DNA of 64,000 bases. It comes from JANRLT01 sp041736895 (GTDB taxonomy: Bacteria > Planctomycetota > Planctomycetia > Pirellulales > JALHPA01). The translations under genes were made by a program, and so were the position numbers. Under the pieces are notes generated by a model, which did not search any database, was not told the DNA's origin, and saw only the letters and a list, made by a program, of their open reading frames with translations. Within the stretch, counting starts at the first letter, position 1, and each line of letters begins with the position of its first letter. Positions 51,813-60,375 of this stretch are shown here, one piece after another. Where the stretch lies: contig JBGSSS010000213.1 of NCBI GenBank assembly GCA_041736895.1, positions 1 to 64,000 on the forward strand, given 5' to 3'.

Positions 51813-52307
51813 ATGTGGCAACTGCAACAACTTCAAAAACCGAATCGTGTTCATCAATTCTGGCCCCTCGCCGGCGAAGTCGATCGCTTCTTCGATCGTG
51901 TTTTCAATGCCGGGGCGGAAGCCACGGGCTGGGCTGCTCCGTTGGATCTCACCGAGAACGAGCAAGCGATCATGGTGCGGCTAGAAATCCCCGGCGTGCG
52001 CTCCGAAGATCTCGATATCCAAGTCGATCAGAAGAAGCTCACGATCAGCGGCGCGAAGCACGATCCCTACGCACCAGTTCAGCAAACTCCGAGTGCCGAA
52101 GGCGAAGCCCAAGCAGCTGTGGAAACTCCGGCCATCAAATACCATCACCGCGAGACACGCTATGGCACATTCAGCCGCAGCGTGACGCTCCCTGATGGAA
52201 ATTACACCGACGCGATCAAGGCCGACTACAGCAACGGCGTCCTGGTCGTCACGCTCCCCAAAATTCCGGTCGAACCGGTCAAGAAGATTCAGGTCAACGC
52301 GAGCTAA
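51813..52307 (+). CDS. Hsp20 / alpha-crystallin small heat shock protein
   Basis: 164 residues. The alpha-crystallin domain spans ~45-155: AAPLDLTENEQAIMVRLEIP, GVRSEDLDIQVDQKKLTISG, YGTFSRSVTLPD and the family signature NGVLVVTLPK, then a short C-terminal IPVEPVKKIQV containing the I-x-V/I anchor. A 25 residue Ala/Glu/Pro loop (YAPVQQTPSAEGEAQAAV) is inserted before strand 5. ATP-independent holdase. Located under a sigma-54 promoter and followed by a very strong terminator. Confidence 0.94.
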   Translation: MWQLQQLQKPNRVHQFWPLAGEVDRFFDRVFNAGAEATGWAAPLDLTENEQAIMVRLEIPGVRSEDLDIQVDQKKLTISGAKHDPYAPVQQTPSAEGEAQAAVETPAIKYHHRETRYGTFSRSVTLPDGNYTDAIKADYSNGVLVVTLPKIPVEPVKKIQVNAS

Positions 52308-52334
52308 AACCCTGAGCGTTGCTTGTATCCTGCA

Positions 52335-52376
52335 AAACGCCAACGCCCGCGAGGAAGCTCGCGGGCGTTGGCGTTT
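52335..52376 (+). terminator. Rho-independent terminator of hsp20
   Basis: A 19 bp perfect stem, AAACGCCAACGCCCGCGAG with its complement, closed by a GAAG tetraloop, then ATTT. Lies 28 nt after the stop. Confidence 0.9.
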
Positions 52377-52457
52377 ATTTGAATGCAAAAGTGAAAAGTC
52401 AAAATGCAAAAGTTAATGCGTAAGAAATGCATTTTCCTTTTGCATTTTGCATTTGAC

Positions 52458-53030
52458 TTACTTCTTCTCGAGTTCGCTCTCGATTGCCTTGACGACTTCG
52501 TCGGTGTCAGGTTCGACGCCTGGTTCGTAGCGGGCGACGATTTCGCCGTTGCGGCCGACGAGGAATTTGGTGAAGTTCCACTTGATCTCGCCGCCTTTGG
52601 TGGTCAGCGACTTGTAGAGGTCGACCTTGTCGGCCCCTTTGACTGTTGTGACCTTGGCGAGCATCGGGAAGCTGACGTCGTACTTCTTGGTGCAGAACTC
52701 GGCGATTTCGGCATCGGTGCCAGGTTCTTGCTTACCGAAATCGTTCGCTGGAACACCAATCACGACGAGCCCCTTGTCCTTGTATTTGTCGTAGATCGCT
52801 TCGAGTCCTTTGTATTGCGGCGTCTTGCCGCACTTGCTGGCGACGTTGACGAAGAGGACAACCTTGCCCTTGTAGGTCGCGAGATCGACTTCTTTGCCGT
52901 CAAGTCCAGGCATCTTGTAGGTCAATGGTCCAGGCACCGCATCTCCTTTTTTAGCGTCTTCCGCAAAACCGATCGAGGCCACACAACTGAGGGCGACTAG
53001 CGCCGCCACACCAAGCAACTTGTTCATCAT
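52458..53030 (-). CDS. Glutathione peroxidase-like thiol peroxidase (periplasmic)
   Basis: 190 residues from ATG 53030 with GGAG upstream; the longer frame (to 53405) is not coding. Signal peptide LLGVAALVALSCVASIGFAE. The GPx tetrad is present: peroxidatic Cys in VNVASKCGKTPQY (~63-75, Cys not selenocysteine), Gln in NDFGKQEPGTDA (~103-114), Trp in KWNFTKFLV (~160-168). An Asn in WNFTKF completes it. Probably a thioredoxin-dependent peroxide reductase. It lies between hsp20 and a beta-lactamase-like gene, convergent with hsp20. Confidence 0.92.
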   Translation of the reverse strand: MMNKLLGVAALVALSCVASIGFAEDAKKGDAVPGPLTYKMPGLDGKEVDLATYKGKVVLFVNVASKCGKTPQYKGLEAIYDKYKDKGLVVIGVPANDFGKQEPGTDAEIAEFCTKKYDVSFPMLAKVTTVKGADKVDLYKSLTTKGGEIKWNFTKFLVGRNGEIVARYEPGVEPDTDEVVKAIESELEKK

Positions 53031-53179
53031 TACGCTCCAGGAAAGATCAAAAAATGCCCCTGTGAAAAAGCTTTTCCATTGCAATCGTTCTCCTGCCGAT
53101 GGGCGTACCATCAGCAGGCTTGGGTTGGCGCTGAAATATGTCTCGCAAAATATCGAGGGGAAGCATGTTGAGACATTCA

Positions 53180-54361
53180 TTACTCTGACTGCGGCTTGTT
53201 CAGCGCCGCGGCCGCTTCGTCTTGAAACGACTTCCGCAAGGCTGAACCGTCGGAATTGCCAAGGTTTGTGCGCTGGATCATCAGCAGATAAATGCGGTTG
53301 TTCGTCGGATCGATCCAGGCTTGCGTCCCGTGCGCGCCGCCGTGGCCGAAGCTGCCCGCCGCGAGCGCCGCGGTCGTGCCCTGAGGTTCGCGGACGACGC
53401 AGCAACCAACGCCCCAGCCATTGCCGGGCGTGAAGCCCGTCTTGATATCGCCAGTGTGAATCGTGCGAAAAGCCCGCACGGTTTCGGCTTTGAGAAGCCG
53501 CTTCCCGTTGTATTCACCATCGCTGAGCAGCATCTGACAGAACTTTAGGTAATCGCCGGCGGTGGAAAACAGCCCGCCGTTGGCGGCGGGAAAGCGTTCG
53601 CGGTCCGTCGCCGCGCGGCCGTTGAGAATTTGGATTACGCCAACTTCAAGCTTCCCCTCAGGCGTGCGCTTGTAGGTTTTCGAGAGGCGTTTGTTTTGGT
53701 CTTCGCTGAGATAAAACGTCGTGTCGGTCATGCCCAGCGGTTGAAACAGATGCTTCTCCAAAAACTCCGGAAACTTTTCGCCACTGACAACTTCGACGAT
53801 CCGCGCCGCCGTGTTGATGCCCGATTGGCAGTAGACCCATTGGCTGCCGGGAGCGAACTTGACCGGCTGCGCGACGTAGAGCGGAATCACGTCGGCCAGT
53901 GTCTTCGCCCCCTTGGCTTGCTCGGGCGTAATTTCTGCTAGACTCGAGGTGTGCGTCAATAATTGCTTCACGGTAACAGCGACGTGCTCGCCGTCTTTGT
54001 TCTTCAGGTTCTTGAACTCGGGCAGGTATTTTTCCACAGGGTCGTCGAGCACGACCTTGCCTTGTTCGACCATCATCATCATAGCGACGCCGGTGACCGG
54101 CTTGCTCATCGAGGCGATCCAGAAAAGCGTATCGTCGGCGAGCGGCTGCTTGTTTTCGATATCGGCAAAACCCTGCATATCCTTGTGCAGGATGCGGTCC
54201 TTGTCGGCGACGATCGTGATCGCCCCGGCGAGTTCTTGCTTGGCGATCGCTTCGCGGATGAGCGAGGCGACTTTTGGAACGGGCACCGGCTCGCGCGCTG
54301 CGGCACTAAATGAAAGTACGACAAGAACGATCAAGCATATATACGCGTGAGCTTTACCCAT
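53180..54361 (-). CDS. Beta-lactamase/penicillin-binding-like serine hydrolase
   Basis: 393 residues from ATG 54361 (signal peptide ICLIVLVVLSFSAAARE). SXXK motif in FWIASMSKPVTGVAM (~86-100), second motif Y in WVYCQSGIN (~168-176), and a HGG-type third motif in SFGHGGAHGTQAW (~349-361). Class C/esterase EstB-like. Secreted; substrate unknown, more likely an esterase or peptidase than a true beta-lactamase. Confidence 0.88.
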   Translation of the reverse strand: MGKAHAYICLIVLVVLSFSAAAREPVPVPKVASLIREAIAKQELAGAITIVADKDRILHKDMQGFADIENKQPLADDTLFWIASMSKPVTGVAMMMMVEQGKVVLDDPVEKYLPEFKNLKNKDGEHVAVTVKQLLTHTSSLAEITPEQAKGAKTLADVIPLYVAQPVKFAPGSQWVYCQSGINTAARIVEVVSGEKFPEFLEKHLFQPLGMTDTTFYLSEDQNKRLSKTYKRTPEGKLEVGVIQILNGRAATDRERFPAANGGLFSTAGDYLKFCQMLLSDGEYNGKRLLKAETVRAFRTIHTGDIKTGFTPGNGWGVGCCVVREPQGTTAALAAGSFGHGGAHGTQAWIDPTNNRIYLLMIQRTNLGNSDGSALRKSFQDEAAAALNKPQSE

Positions 54362-54491
54362 GAGGGAGCACCAGAAAAAGCAGAGTACGCAGGTAGGCAT
54401 AAAATTGGCAGGCGAGTGCATTATAAAGCAATCAGCCAGCCAATCCAGGAAGAGAGGCTAAATAATTTCAGCTTAGGAAAGCGTCTTGTGC

Positions 54492-55481
54492 TTAAGGATT
54501 GGCAATAGTTTCGCGCCCTGCCATCGTGGCAAAGGCACCAAGCACCGTCAATTCGGTGTCCATAGAGACCGAGTGAGTCGAACCGTCAGCATAGGCATAT
54601 TGGACTGTGTTACCGCCTCCGTGCAAGCTCGTTAGCGTACGTTTGCAAGGGGACCAAGCATCGCTGTATTGCTTGAAACAGGCCTCATAGTCCGGACTCA
54701 ACGTCAATTGATTCGTATCCATCGTGATCGAGCCCATATTCTGCGCAAAATAACTCTTGGCCCAAAATACAGTTCGATTGCGCTGCGTGTGCGCCGAGTA
54801 TTCTCCGACGATCATGGTCTTTGAAGTACCATCAATGACATGACGAATCTTTGCCGGTTTCAGCTTGCTGATCTCGGCATGGGACCAGCCCACGGCCGGA
54901 GTGATCGTGAGGATGCCGCGATCGGTGATCTTCATGTTGGAATCGATTTTTACTTTATTGCTGTCGAAGAAATATTCGGTTCCTGACTTTGAGGGGCCAT
55001 TATAGGACTTTCCAGTGACAGCGCGATACGATCCTGTGGCCCATTCCCCGTAACCCTGCTCTGGCTCAGGAATTTCCAGTTTTCCCGCATTGTCATCCGA
55101 CGGACAGGTCATCACCTTGAGGATTGTTGACACCACGGGCCGATTGGCAACATCGACATTCGGTTTCTTGAAGTTATACCTTTTGTAGAGATTTGGCTCT
55201 TCGAGATACGGCAGCAACTCGATCGTCCAGCAATGCAGGTTATTGGTCGAGCCGGTGCCGTTGACAACTTTGCCTAGCGGAAATCGTTTCTGGCCTTCGT
55301 TGAAGTTCTGACAAGCCAGCCCAATTTGCTTGAGATTGTTCAAGCATTCATTGCGCCGCGCCGCTTCGCGGGCGGATTGAATTGCCGGCAGGAGCAAGGC
55401 GATCAAGATGCCAATAATAGCGATCACGACCAACAGCTCGACGAGCGTGAAACCAGTGATCGAACGGCGACGCGCGCGCAT
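54492..55481 (-). CDS. DUF1559 pseudopilin-like protein
   Basis: 329 residues from ATG 55481. Prepilin N-terminus: basic leader RARRRSITG then FTLVELLVVIAIIGILIALL, with cleavage expected between Gly and Phe. The DUF1559 body follows (SAREAARRNECLNNLKQIGL, then FNEGQKRFPLGKVVNG) with WTIELLPYLEEPNLYKR, and near the end HGGGNTVQYAYADGSTH, the H-x-G-G turn. This family is expanded in planctomycetes; its members are exported type II/IV-like and of unknown function. Confidence 0.93.
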   Translation of the reverse strand: MRARRRSITGFTLVELLVVIAIIGILIALLLPAIQSAREAARRNECLNNLKQIGLACQNFNEGQKRFPLGKVVNGTGSTNNLHCWTIELLPYLEEPNLYKRYNFKKPNVDVANRPVVSTILKVMTCPSDDNAGKLEIPEPEQGYGEWATGSYRAVTGKSYNGPSKSGTEYFFDSNKVKIDSNMKITDRGILTITPAVGWSHAEISKLKPAKIRHVIDGTSKTMIVGEYSAHTQRNRTVFWAKSYFAQNMGSITMDTNQLTLSPDYEACFKQYSDAWSPCKRTLTSLHGGGNTVQYAYADGSTHSVSMDTELTVLGAFATMAGRETIANP

Positions 55482-55739
55482 CGGTAGAGGATTAACAAGC
55501 AGCATCGAAAAATTCCCACAGAAGTTTTTATGTCATGATCCCCCCTTGGATCACGACTTGGATCAATCTTTCATTATCATATTCGGTTTTCCTGAAAAAT
55601 TCCAAGAGTTTTTTGGGAACGCCGCACATTTCCGACGTGAAACCGGTTGCAATTGAAGAGGGAATCCTGCCAAATGCTGAAAGCCGTAATGGCGGTGCCA
55701 TTTTTGTTTCCACCCTTTGCCCAACCGAGAGCCGTCTTT

Positions 55740-56639
55740 ATGAGACAAAATTTCCCCAGCGCTGCCCGATTTTTGGCCGTTGCATTTCTATTGCTTTGCA
55801 CAATTACAATCCGCGCCGAAGAGCCGCGGGTTATTTTACTCTGGCCCAACGGAACACCGGGGGCCAAAGGAACGGCACCGACGGATCAGCCGCGCGTCAC
55901 CGTGTTCCCCGCGTCGGCTGATAAATCGGTCAAGGCCGCTGTCGTGATCTGCCCCGGCGGCGGTTATGGCACGTTGGCCAGCGGCCACGAGGGCCGCGAC
56001 ATCGCCGCCTGGTTCAATGAACGCGGCATCACGGCGCTGATGCTCGAATATCGTCTCGGCAGCCGCGGCTACCAGCACCCTGCTCCGCTGCTCGATGCCC
56101 AGCGCGCACTTCGCTACGCACGCAGCCAAGCCGAGACGCTCGGCTACGCCGCGAACAAGGTGGGGCTCATCGGGTTCTCGGCCGGCGGGCACTTAGCTTC
56201 GACCGCCGGGACGCACTTCGATGACGGCGACAAAGACGCCGCCGATCCCATCGACAAGTTCAGTTGCCGCCCCGATTTTCTGATGCTCGGATATCCAGTC
56301 ATCACGATGGGCGAACAAACGCACGGCGGATCGAAGCGGAATCTGCTTGGAGAGAAGCCAGACCCGCAGTTAGTCGAACTTCTCAGCAATGAAAAACAAG
56401 TCACCGCGCAAACGCCGCCGACGTTCCTATTTCACACCAGCGAAGACACGGTTGTCTTGCCCGAGAACAGCGTGCTGTTTTATCTTGCCCTGCGCAAGAA
56501 CAAAGTTCCGGCCGAACTGCACATTTATGAAAAAGGCAAACATGGCGTGGGACTTGCTCGGCAAGACCCGGTTCTGAGCAGTTGGTCCGGTCGCTTGGAA
56601 GATTGGCTCCGTTTACGCGAGATTTTGCCGAAAAAGTAG
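55740..56639 (+). CDS. Secreted alpha/beta hydrolase (BD-FAE/acetyl esterase-like)
   Basis: 299 residues from ATG 55740 with a signal peptide (FLAVAFLLLCTITIRAEEP). VVICPGGGYGTLASGHEG (~65-82) is the oxyanion region, GLIGFSAGGHLASTAGTHF (~142-160) the nucleophile Ser in GFSAGGH, LFHTSEDTVVLPENS (~245-259) the Asp and KHGVG the His. Family members deacetylate xylan or other polysaccharides. The ORF extends upstream to 55647 without signal-like features. Confidence 0.9.
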   Translation: MRQNFPSAARFLAVAFLLLCTITIRAEEPRVILLWPNGTPGAKGTAPTDQPRVTVFPASADKSVKAAVVICPGGGYGTLASGHEGRDIAAWFNERGITALMLEYRLGSRGYQHPAPLLDAQRALRYARSQAETLGYAANKVGLIGFSAGGHLASTAGTHFDDGDKDAADPIDKFSCRPDFLMLGYPVITMGEQTHGGSKRNLLGEKPDPQLVELLSNEKQVTAQTPPTFLFHTSEDTVVLPENSVLFYLALRKNKVPAELHIYEKGKHGVGLARQDPVLSSWSGRLEDWLRLREILPKK

Positions 56640-56772
56640 CGGGGATTCCAATCCCCGCGTCAATAACGACTCGCGCCCAGCACGATGACTCTCCCAATTC
56701 ATGAGGAAAGCGCTAAGATTAAGAAGGTTCGTTTGTCTTGCGCTCAATCATGAGTTATCAGAGGAATATCGG

Positions 56773-57693
56773 ATGAAAGCCGTCGTTACCGGGGCAACTG
56801 GATTCGTCGGACCCTACCTGCTCAAGCATCTCGACAATGCCACGGTGCTGACCCGCGATCCCGCACGTGCGGCTAAAAAACTTCCGCCGAGCGTTCACGC
56901 CGCAGGGTGGAATTTGATGGAGAATCCCGCGCCCTCTTCTGCGTTGAACGGGGCCGATGTGGTGTTTCATTTGGCGGGCGAACCGGTCGCCGAAGGACGT
57001 TGGAGCAAGGCCAAGAAAACAGCGATCCGCGAAAGCCGGGTCGTGGGCACGCGAAATTTGGTCGCTGGGCTTGAAGCCTGCACGCAGCGGCCTAAAGTCC
57101 TGGTGTCAACTTCTGCCGTGGGCTATTACGGCGATCGCGGCGACCAAGTTTTGACCGAGGCGTCCGCGCCGGCGGACGATTTTTTGGCCGAGGTTTGCGT
57201 CGCCTGGGAACGCGAAGCCATGAAGGCCGAGCAGCTCGGCATTCGTGTCGTCACGATTCGCACCGGCATCGTACTCGGCAAAGAAGGGGCCTTGGCCAAG
57301 ATGATGTTCCCGTTCAAAATGGGCGTCGGCGGGCCGTTGGGGAGCGGCAAGAACTGGATGCCGTGGATTCACGTTGCCGATCTCGCGTCGCTCTACATGC
57401 ACGCCGCGACCAACGATTCGGTGCGCGGCCCGATGAACGGCACCGCGCCGAATCCCGTGATCAATCGTGATTTCACCAAGGCGTTTGCCGCGGCGCTCCA
57501 TCGCCCGGCCTTCTTGCCGATTCCGTATTTTGGATTGCGCGTGCTCTTCGGCGAGTTCGCGAAGATTCTCTTCGCAAGTCAGCGTGTTATGCCCACAGTC
57601 GCCGAACGCACGGGTTTCAAGTTTCAATACCCCGACATCGGCCCGGCGCTAGAGCAGATTATTCGCGGAGATGCAAAAGCGAAAGCGGCGTGA
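56773..57693 (+). CDS. TIGR01777 (YfcH/SulA-like) NAD-dependent epimerase
   Basis: 306 residues from ATG 56773. MKAVVTGATGFVGPYLLKHL is the Rossmann N-terminus (GxxGxxG), GADVVFHLAGEPVAEGRWSK (~60-79) the TIGR01777 signature, LVSTSAVGYYGDRGD (~109-123) the YxxxK-type region, and AERTGFKFQYPD the C-terminal portion. Family function in most bacteria is unclear. An SRPBCC protein gene follows, and the two are fused in many relatives, so they likely act together. Confidence 0.9.
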   Translation: MKAVVTGATGFVGPYLLKHLDNATVLTRDPARAAKKLPPSVHAAGWNLMENPAPSSALNGADVVFHLAGEPVAEGRWSKAKKTAIRESRVVGTRNLVAGLEACTQRPKVLVSTSAVGYYGDRGDQVLTEASAPADDFLAEVCVAWEREAMKAEQLGIRVVTIRTGIVLGKEGALAKMMFPFKMGVGGPLGSGKNWMPWIHVADLASLYMHAATNDSVRGPMNGTAPNPVINRDFTKAFAAALHRPAFLPIPYFGLRVLFGEFAKILFASQRVMPTVAERTGFKFQYPDIGPALEQIIRGDAKAKAA

Positions 57694-57699
57694 TTTTTG

Positions 57700-57727
57700 T
57701 AGCCCGTAGCGTTAGCAAGGGCGACAA
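57700..57727. repeat. Half-copy of the 'TAGCCCGTAGCGTTAGC' repeat
   Basis: One arm (TGTAGCCCGTAGCGTTAGCA) of the 7466-7528 family immediately after the epimerase stop. A second small palindrome, CTCCAGGGGACTGAGCCCCTGG, follows near 57777-57798. Confidence 0.6.
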
Positions 57728-57843
57728 AAATGCATCGCTCTAAGCAAAGGCGCTCCGCTTCTTGGACGCTCGATTCTCCAGGGGACTGAGCCCCTGGGCT
57801 TAGGATGATCTCAGCGTACAATCCCGAATTGCTTGTTTCACTC

Positions 57844-58371
57844 ATGTCCAAAACCTATCACCTGCATCGCAAGCAAATCATTCGCCGGCCGTTGGACGAA
57901 GTCTTTTCTTTTTTCAGCGACGCGGGCAACCTGCAGGAAATCACGCCCCCGTTTTTGAACTTTGGCTTTGTGACGAAATTGCCGATCGAGATGAAAGCCG
58001 GCGCAGTGATCGATTACCGGTTGTCACTCTGCAAGGTTCCCATCAATTGGCGGACGGTGATCAAGTCGTATGACCCGCCCGAGTCGTTCATCGACACTCA
58101 GGTCCGCGGCCCATACAAGCTCTGGCATCACACGCATACCTTTCGCGAAGTCACGCTCGACGACGGCACGACGGCGGTCGAGATGCACGACGACCTCGAT
58201 TATCAGATCGCGTTCGGCCCGCTGGGTCGCTTCGCGCATTGGCTCTTCGTGAGCCGCATGCTCGACAAGATTTTCGATTACCGCTACCAGCGGATCGATG
58301 AGTTGCTGCCCAGTAGTGTGGGCTTCAGCCCACACGTCAAAGAGGTAGCTACTTCACCGGCAACTTCTTGA
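57844..58371 (+). CDS. SRPBCC ligand-binding protein
   Basis: 175 residues from ATG 57844. QIIRRPLDEVFSFFSDAGNL, EITPPFLNFGF and GAVIDYRLSLCKVPINWRTV are SRPBCC features; FRYRFVDELLP-like FDYRYQRIDELLP ends the domain. The last ~20 residues are read from a repeat (GTGTGGGCTTCAGCCCACAC, 58316-58337) and extend past the normal end of the family. It overlaps the 3' end of the convergent sulfatase gene by 23 nt. Confidence 0.85.
   Translation: MSKTYHLHRKQIIRRPLDEVFSFFSDAGNLQEITPPFLNFGFVTKLPIEMKAGAVIDYRLSLCKVPINWRTVIKSYDPPESFIDTQVRGPYKLWHHTHTFREVTLDDGTTAVEMHDDLDYQIAFGPLGRFAHWLFVSRMLDKIFDYRYQRIDELLPSSVGFSPHVKEVATSPATS
58316..58337. repeat. 'GTGTGGGCTTCAGCCCACAC' palindrome inside a gene end
   Basis: Perfect hairpin, nearly identical to 30581-30603. 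Here it lies within the coding region of the SRPBCC gene and supplies part of its C-terminus. Confidence 0.75.
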
Positions 58372-60259
58372 CCGTGACAAAGAATGCCCCGCAGAGATTG
58401 GCGTCGTCTTTGTCCGTGAACCAGGCTTTCATTTCAATGACGCCTTCGCTAATTGTGATCTTCATGGTCACATGATCTTGTTGCGGATCGGCTTTTTTCG
58501 AGATGGCAACCGTTGAAGTTGCCATAGGCTTTAACTCGGCCACACTATATTCCTTGAATTCCAGCTTGGCCTGAGCAATCGTCGGAAACCCCTTCGTCAC
58601 GAGCTTCGCCTTGTTCCCCGGCGATTTCTCATGCGGTTCATACTTGTCGCCAAGCGCCACACCGCTGATCGCGGGCCAGCGCCGCAGCGTGAATTCGTAT
58701 TCACCGGGCGTTTCGACCTTGATGTGCCACGTTCCGCCCGTCGGGCCGCCGACGGCTTCGCGGACGAAGCCCGAGTTGTCGGCGTAGATCCCTTCCCATT
58801 CGCCGCTGGTAAGTTCGACGACCGGTTGCTCTTTGGAGCCGATGCTTTGCGGGACGAAGTCGTTGAGGTCTTTCTCGGATTCGTTCCACCAGGCTTCGTA
58901 AGCAGAACGCATATCGGCAACCATTTCCGGTTCCGCTTTCGCCAGATCATTCTTCTGCGCGCGGTCTTTCGAGATGTCATACAACTCCGTCCCGTTGACT
59001 AACCGCCACTTGCCCTCGATGACGCAGGCCTGGTATTTTACCGGCGTCTGGCCGTATTGCACGAACATGTCCCGGCGTTCGATTTTGTCCGTTTTGCCGC
59101 GCAGAATCGGTTCCAGACTCCAATACGCGGCGTGTTGTTCCAGGAACTTCTCTTGAATCTTGGGCCGTTGCATCTGGCATAAATCGCAGAGCGTTGGAAA
59201 CAGGTCCATGACCTGCGTCGGCTCGTCGATGTCGCGCGGCTTGCCGAGTTTCCCCGCCGGCCAGCGAATCCAGCACGGCACGCGATGCCCGCCGTCGTAG
59301 TACGTTGTCTTGCCGGCACGCAAGCCGGCGTTGTGTGTGGCGACGCCCGCGGTTCCGCCGTTGTCGGTCAGGAAGATGACGATCGTATTGTCGCGGAGGC
59401 CCTGCGCCGTGAGAAACTTGTCGAGATCGCCGAAGCGTTTGTCGAGGTGCGCGATCATACCGAAAAACTTTGCCGCGGAGTGTTCTTTGTATGGCTCGAT
59501 ATACTCTGCCAGATCGATGTGCGGCGCATGCGGCGCGTTCGTCGGCAGGTAACAGAAGAACGGCTGCTGCTTTTCCTTTTGTGCCTTCATCCACTCCATC
59601 GCCGAGTCGAACCAGAAGTCCGTGCAGTGCCCCCGGTAGTTCTTCTCGACACCGTTGTGAAAGTAGCGGCCATCGATCAGAGGCCGGTCAAATTCGACGG
59701 CGCTTTGCAACTGGCCCCAGCCGAGGTGATACACCGCTTCCTGAAATCCGCGGTCCATCGGGCGATGAGGGTAATTGTCGCCGAGGTGCCACTTGCCGAA
59801 GATGCCTGTCGCGTAACCGTTTGCCCCGAGATGCTCCGGCAACGTCATGATGCCGGGCCGCAAAAATGTCCGCCCCGCGGTAACACTCGTAGCGCCATTG
59901 CGCAGCGCAGAAAGACCCGTCATCAGTTGCCCGCGCGTTGGCGTGCACATCGGTGCGACATGAAAGTCCGTGAGCCGAACAGATTCGCTCGCGAAGGCGT
60001 CCATGTTCGGTGTCTTGAGGACCGGATTGCCGGTGAAGGAAAAATCGCCGAGGCCCTGGTCGTCGGTCATGACGATGAGGACGTTGGGACGAGTTGTATT
60101 GTCGGCAGCGTGAAGCGATCCTGCACATGCAAGGCAAAGCATCAACGTCAGGAGAGACGCAATTCCAAGGAAAATCCATTTGGTCCCCTCCCCCTCGCGG
60201 GGAGGGTTAGGGAGGGGGGCTAGAGTTGACGTTGACTGAAAATATTCTGTCAGTTCCAT
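58349..60259 (-). CDS. Secreted sulfatase with C-terminal extension
   Basis: 636 residues from ATG 60259, preceded by a TAGGAAC Shine-Dalgarno. Formylglycine signature CTPTRGQLMTG (~103-113), metal site IVMTDDQGLGDFS (~62-74), KWHLGDNYPHRP (~153-164). Residues ~13-26 (LAPLPNPPREGEGT) between the start and the signal peptide (FLGIASLLTLMLCLACAGSL) are encoded by a repeat. A ~140 residue C-terminal beta-sandwich-like region (ELTSGEWEGIYADNSGFVRE onward) may bind substrate. Planctomycete-type arylsulfatase; substrate unknown. Confidence 0.92.
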   Translation of the reverse strand: MELTEYFQSTSTLAPLPNPPREGEGTKWIFLGIASLLTLMLCLACAGSLHAADNTTRPNVLIVMTDDQGLGDFSFTGNPVLKTPNMDAFASESVRLTDFHVAPMCTPTRGQLMTGLSALRNGATSVTAGRTFLRPGIMTLPEHLGANGYATGIFGKWHLGDNYPHRPMDRGFQEAVYHLGWGQLQSAVEFDRPLIDGRYFHNGVEKNYRGHCTDFWFDSAMEWMKAQKEKQQPFFCYLPTNAPHAPHIDLAEYIEPYKEHSAAKFFGMIAHLDKRFGDLDKFLTAQGLRDNTIVIFLTDNGGTAGVATHNAGLRAGKTTYYDGGHRVPCWIRWPAGKLGKPRDIDEPTQVMDLFPTLCDLCQMQRPKIQEKFLEQHAAYWSLEPILRGKTDKIERRDMFVQYGQTPVKYQACVIEGKWRLVNGTELYDISKDRAQKNDLAKAEPEMVADMRSAYEAWWNESEKDLNDFVPQSIGSKEQPVVELTSGEWEGIYADNSGFVREAVGGPTGGTWHIKVETPGEYEFTLRRWPAISGVALGDKYEPHEKSPGNKAKLVTKGFPTIAQAKLEFKEYSVAELKPMATSTVAISKKADPQQDHVTMKITISEGVIEMKAWFTDKDDANLCGAFFVTVKKLPVK

Positions 60260-60341
60260 CGATGTGTTCCTAAGAGACGAACAACTTGGAAATCTCTAGC
60301 GAGAACCCCCTCCCCAGCCCTCCCCGCAAGGGGGAGGGAGC
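60186..60341. repeat. Two C/G-tract palindromes at the sulfatase start
   Basis: CCCTCCCCCTCGCGGGGAGGG (60186-60219) lies inside the sulfatase reading frame; CCCTCCCCGCAAGGGGGAGGG (60304-60341) lies upstream of the start. Both belong to the 38339-38374 family. Confidence 0.7.
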
Positions 60342-60375
60342 CAGACGGGATTTTGGGTGAGCGATGGCTGTCTTG

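Noticed and set aside
53031..53405. Extended N-terminus of the GPx protein
   Set aside because: It lies over the serine hydrolase gene end on the same strand, and hides a clear signal peptide start at 53030.
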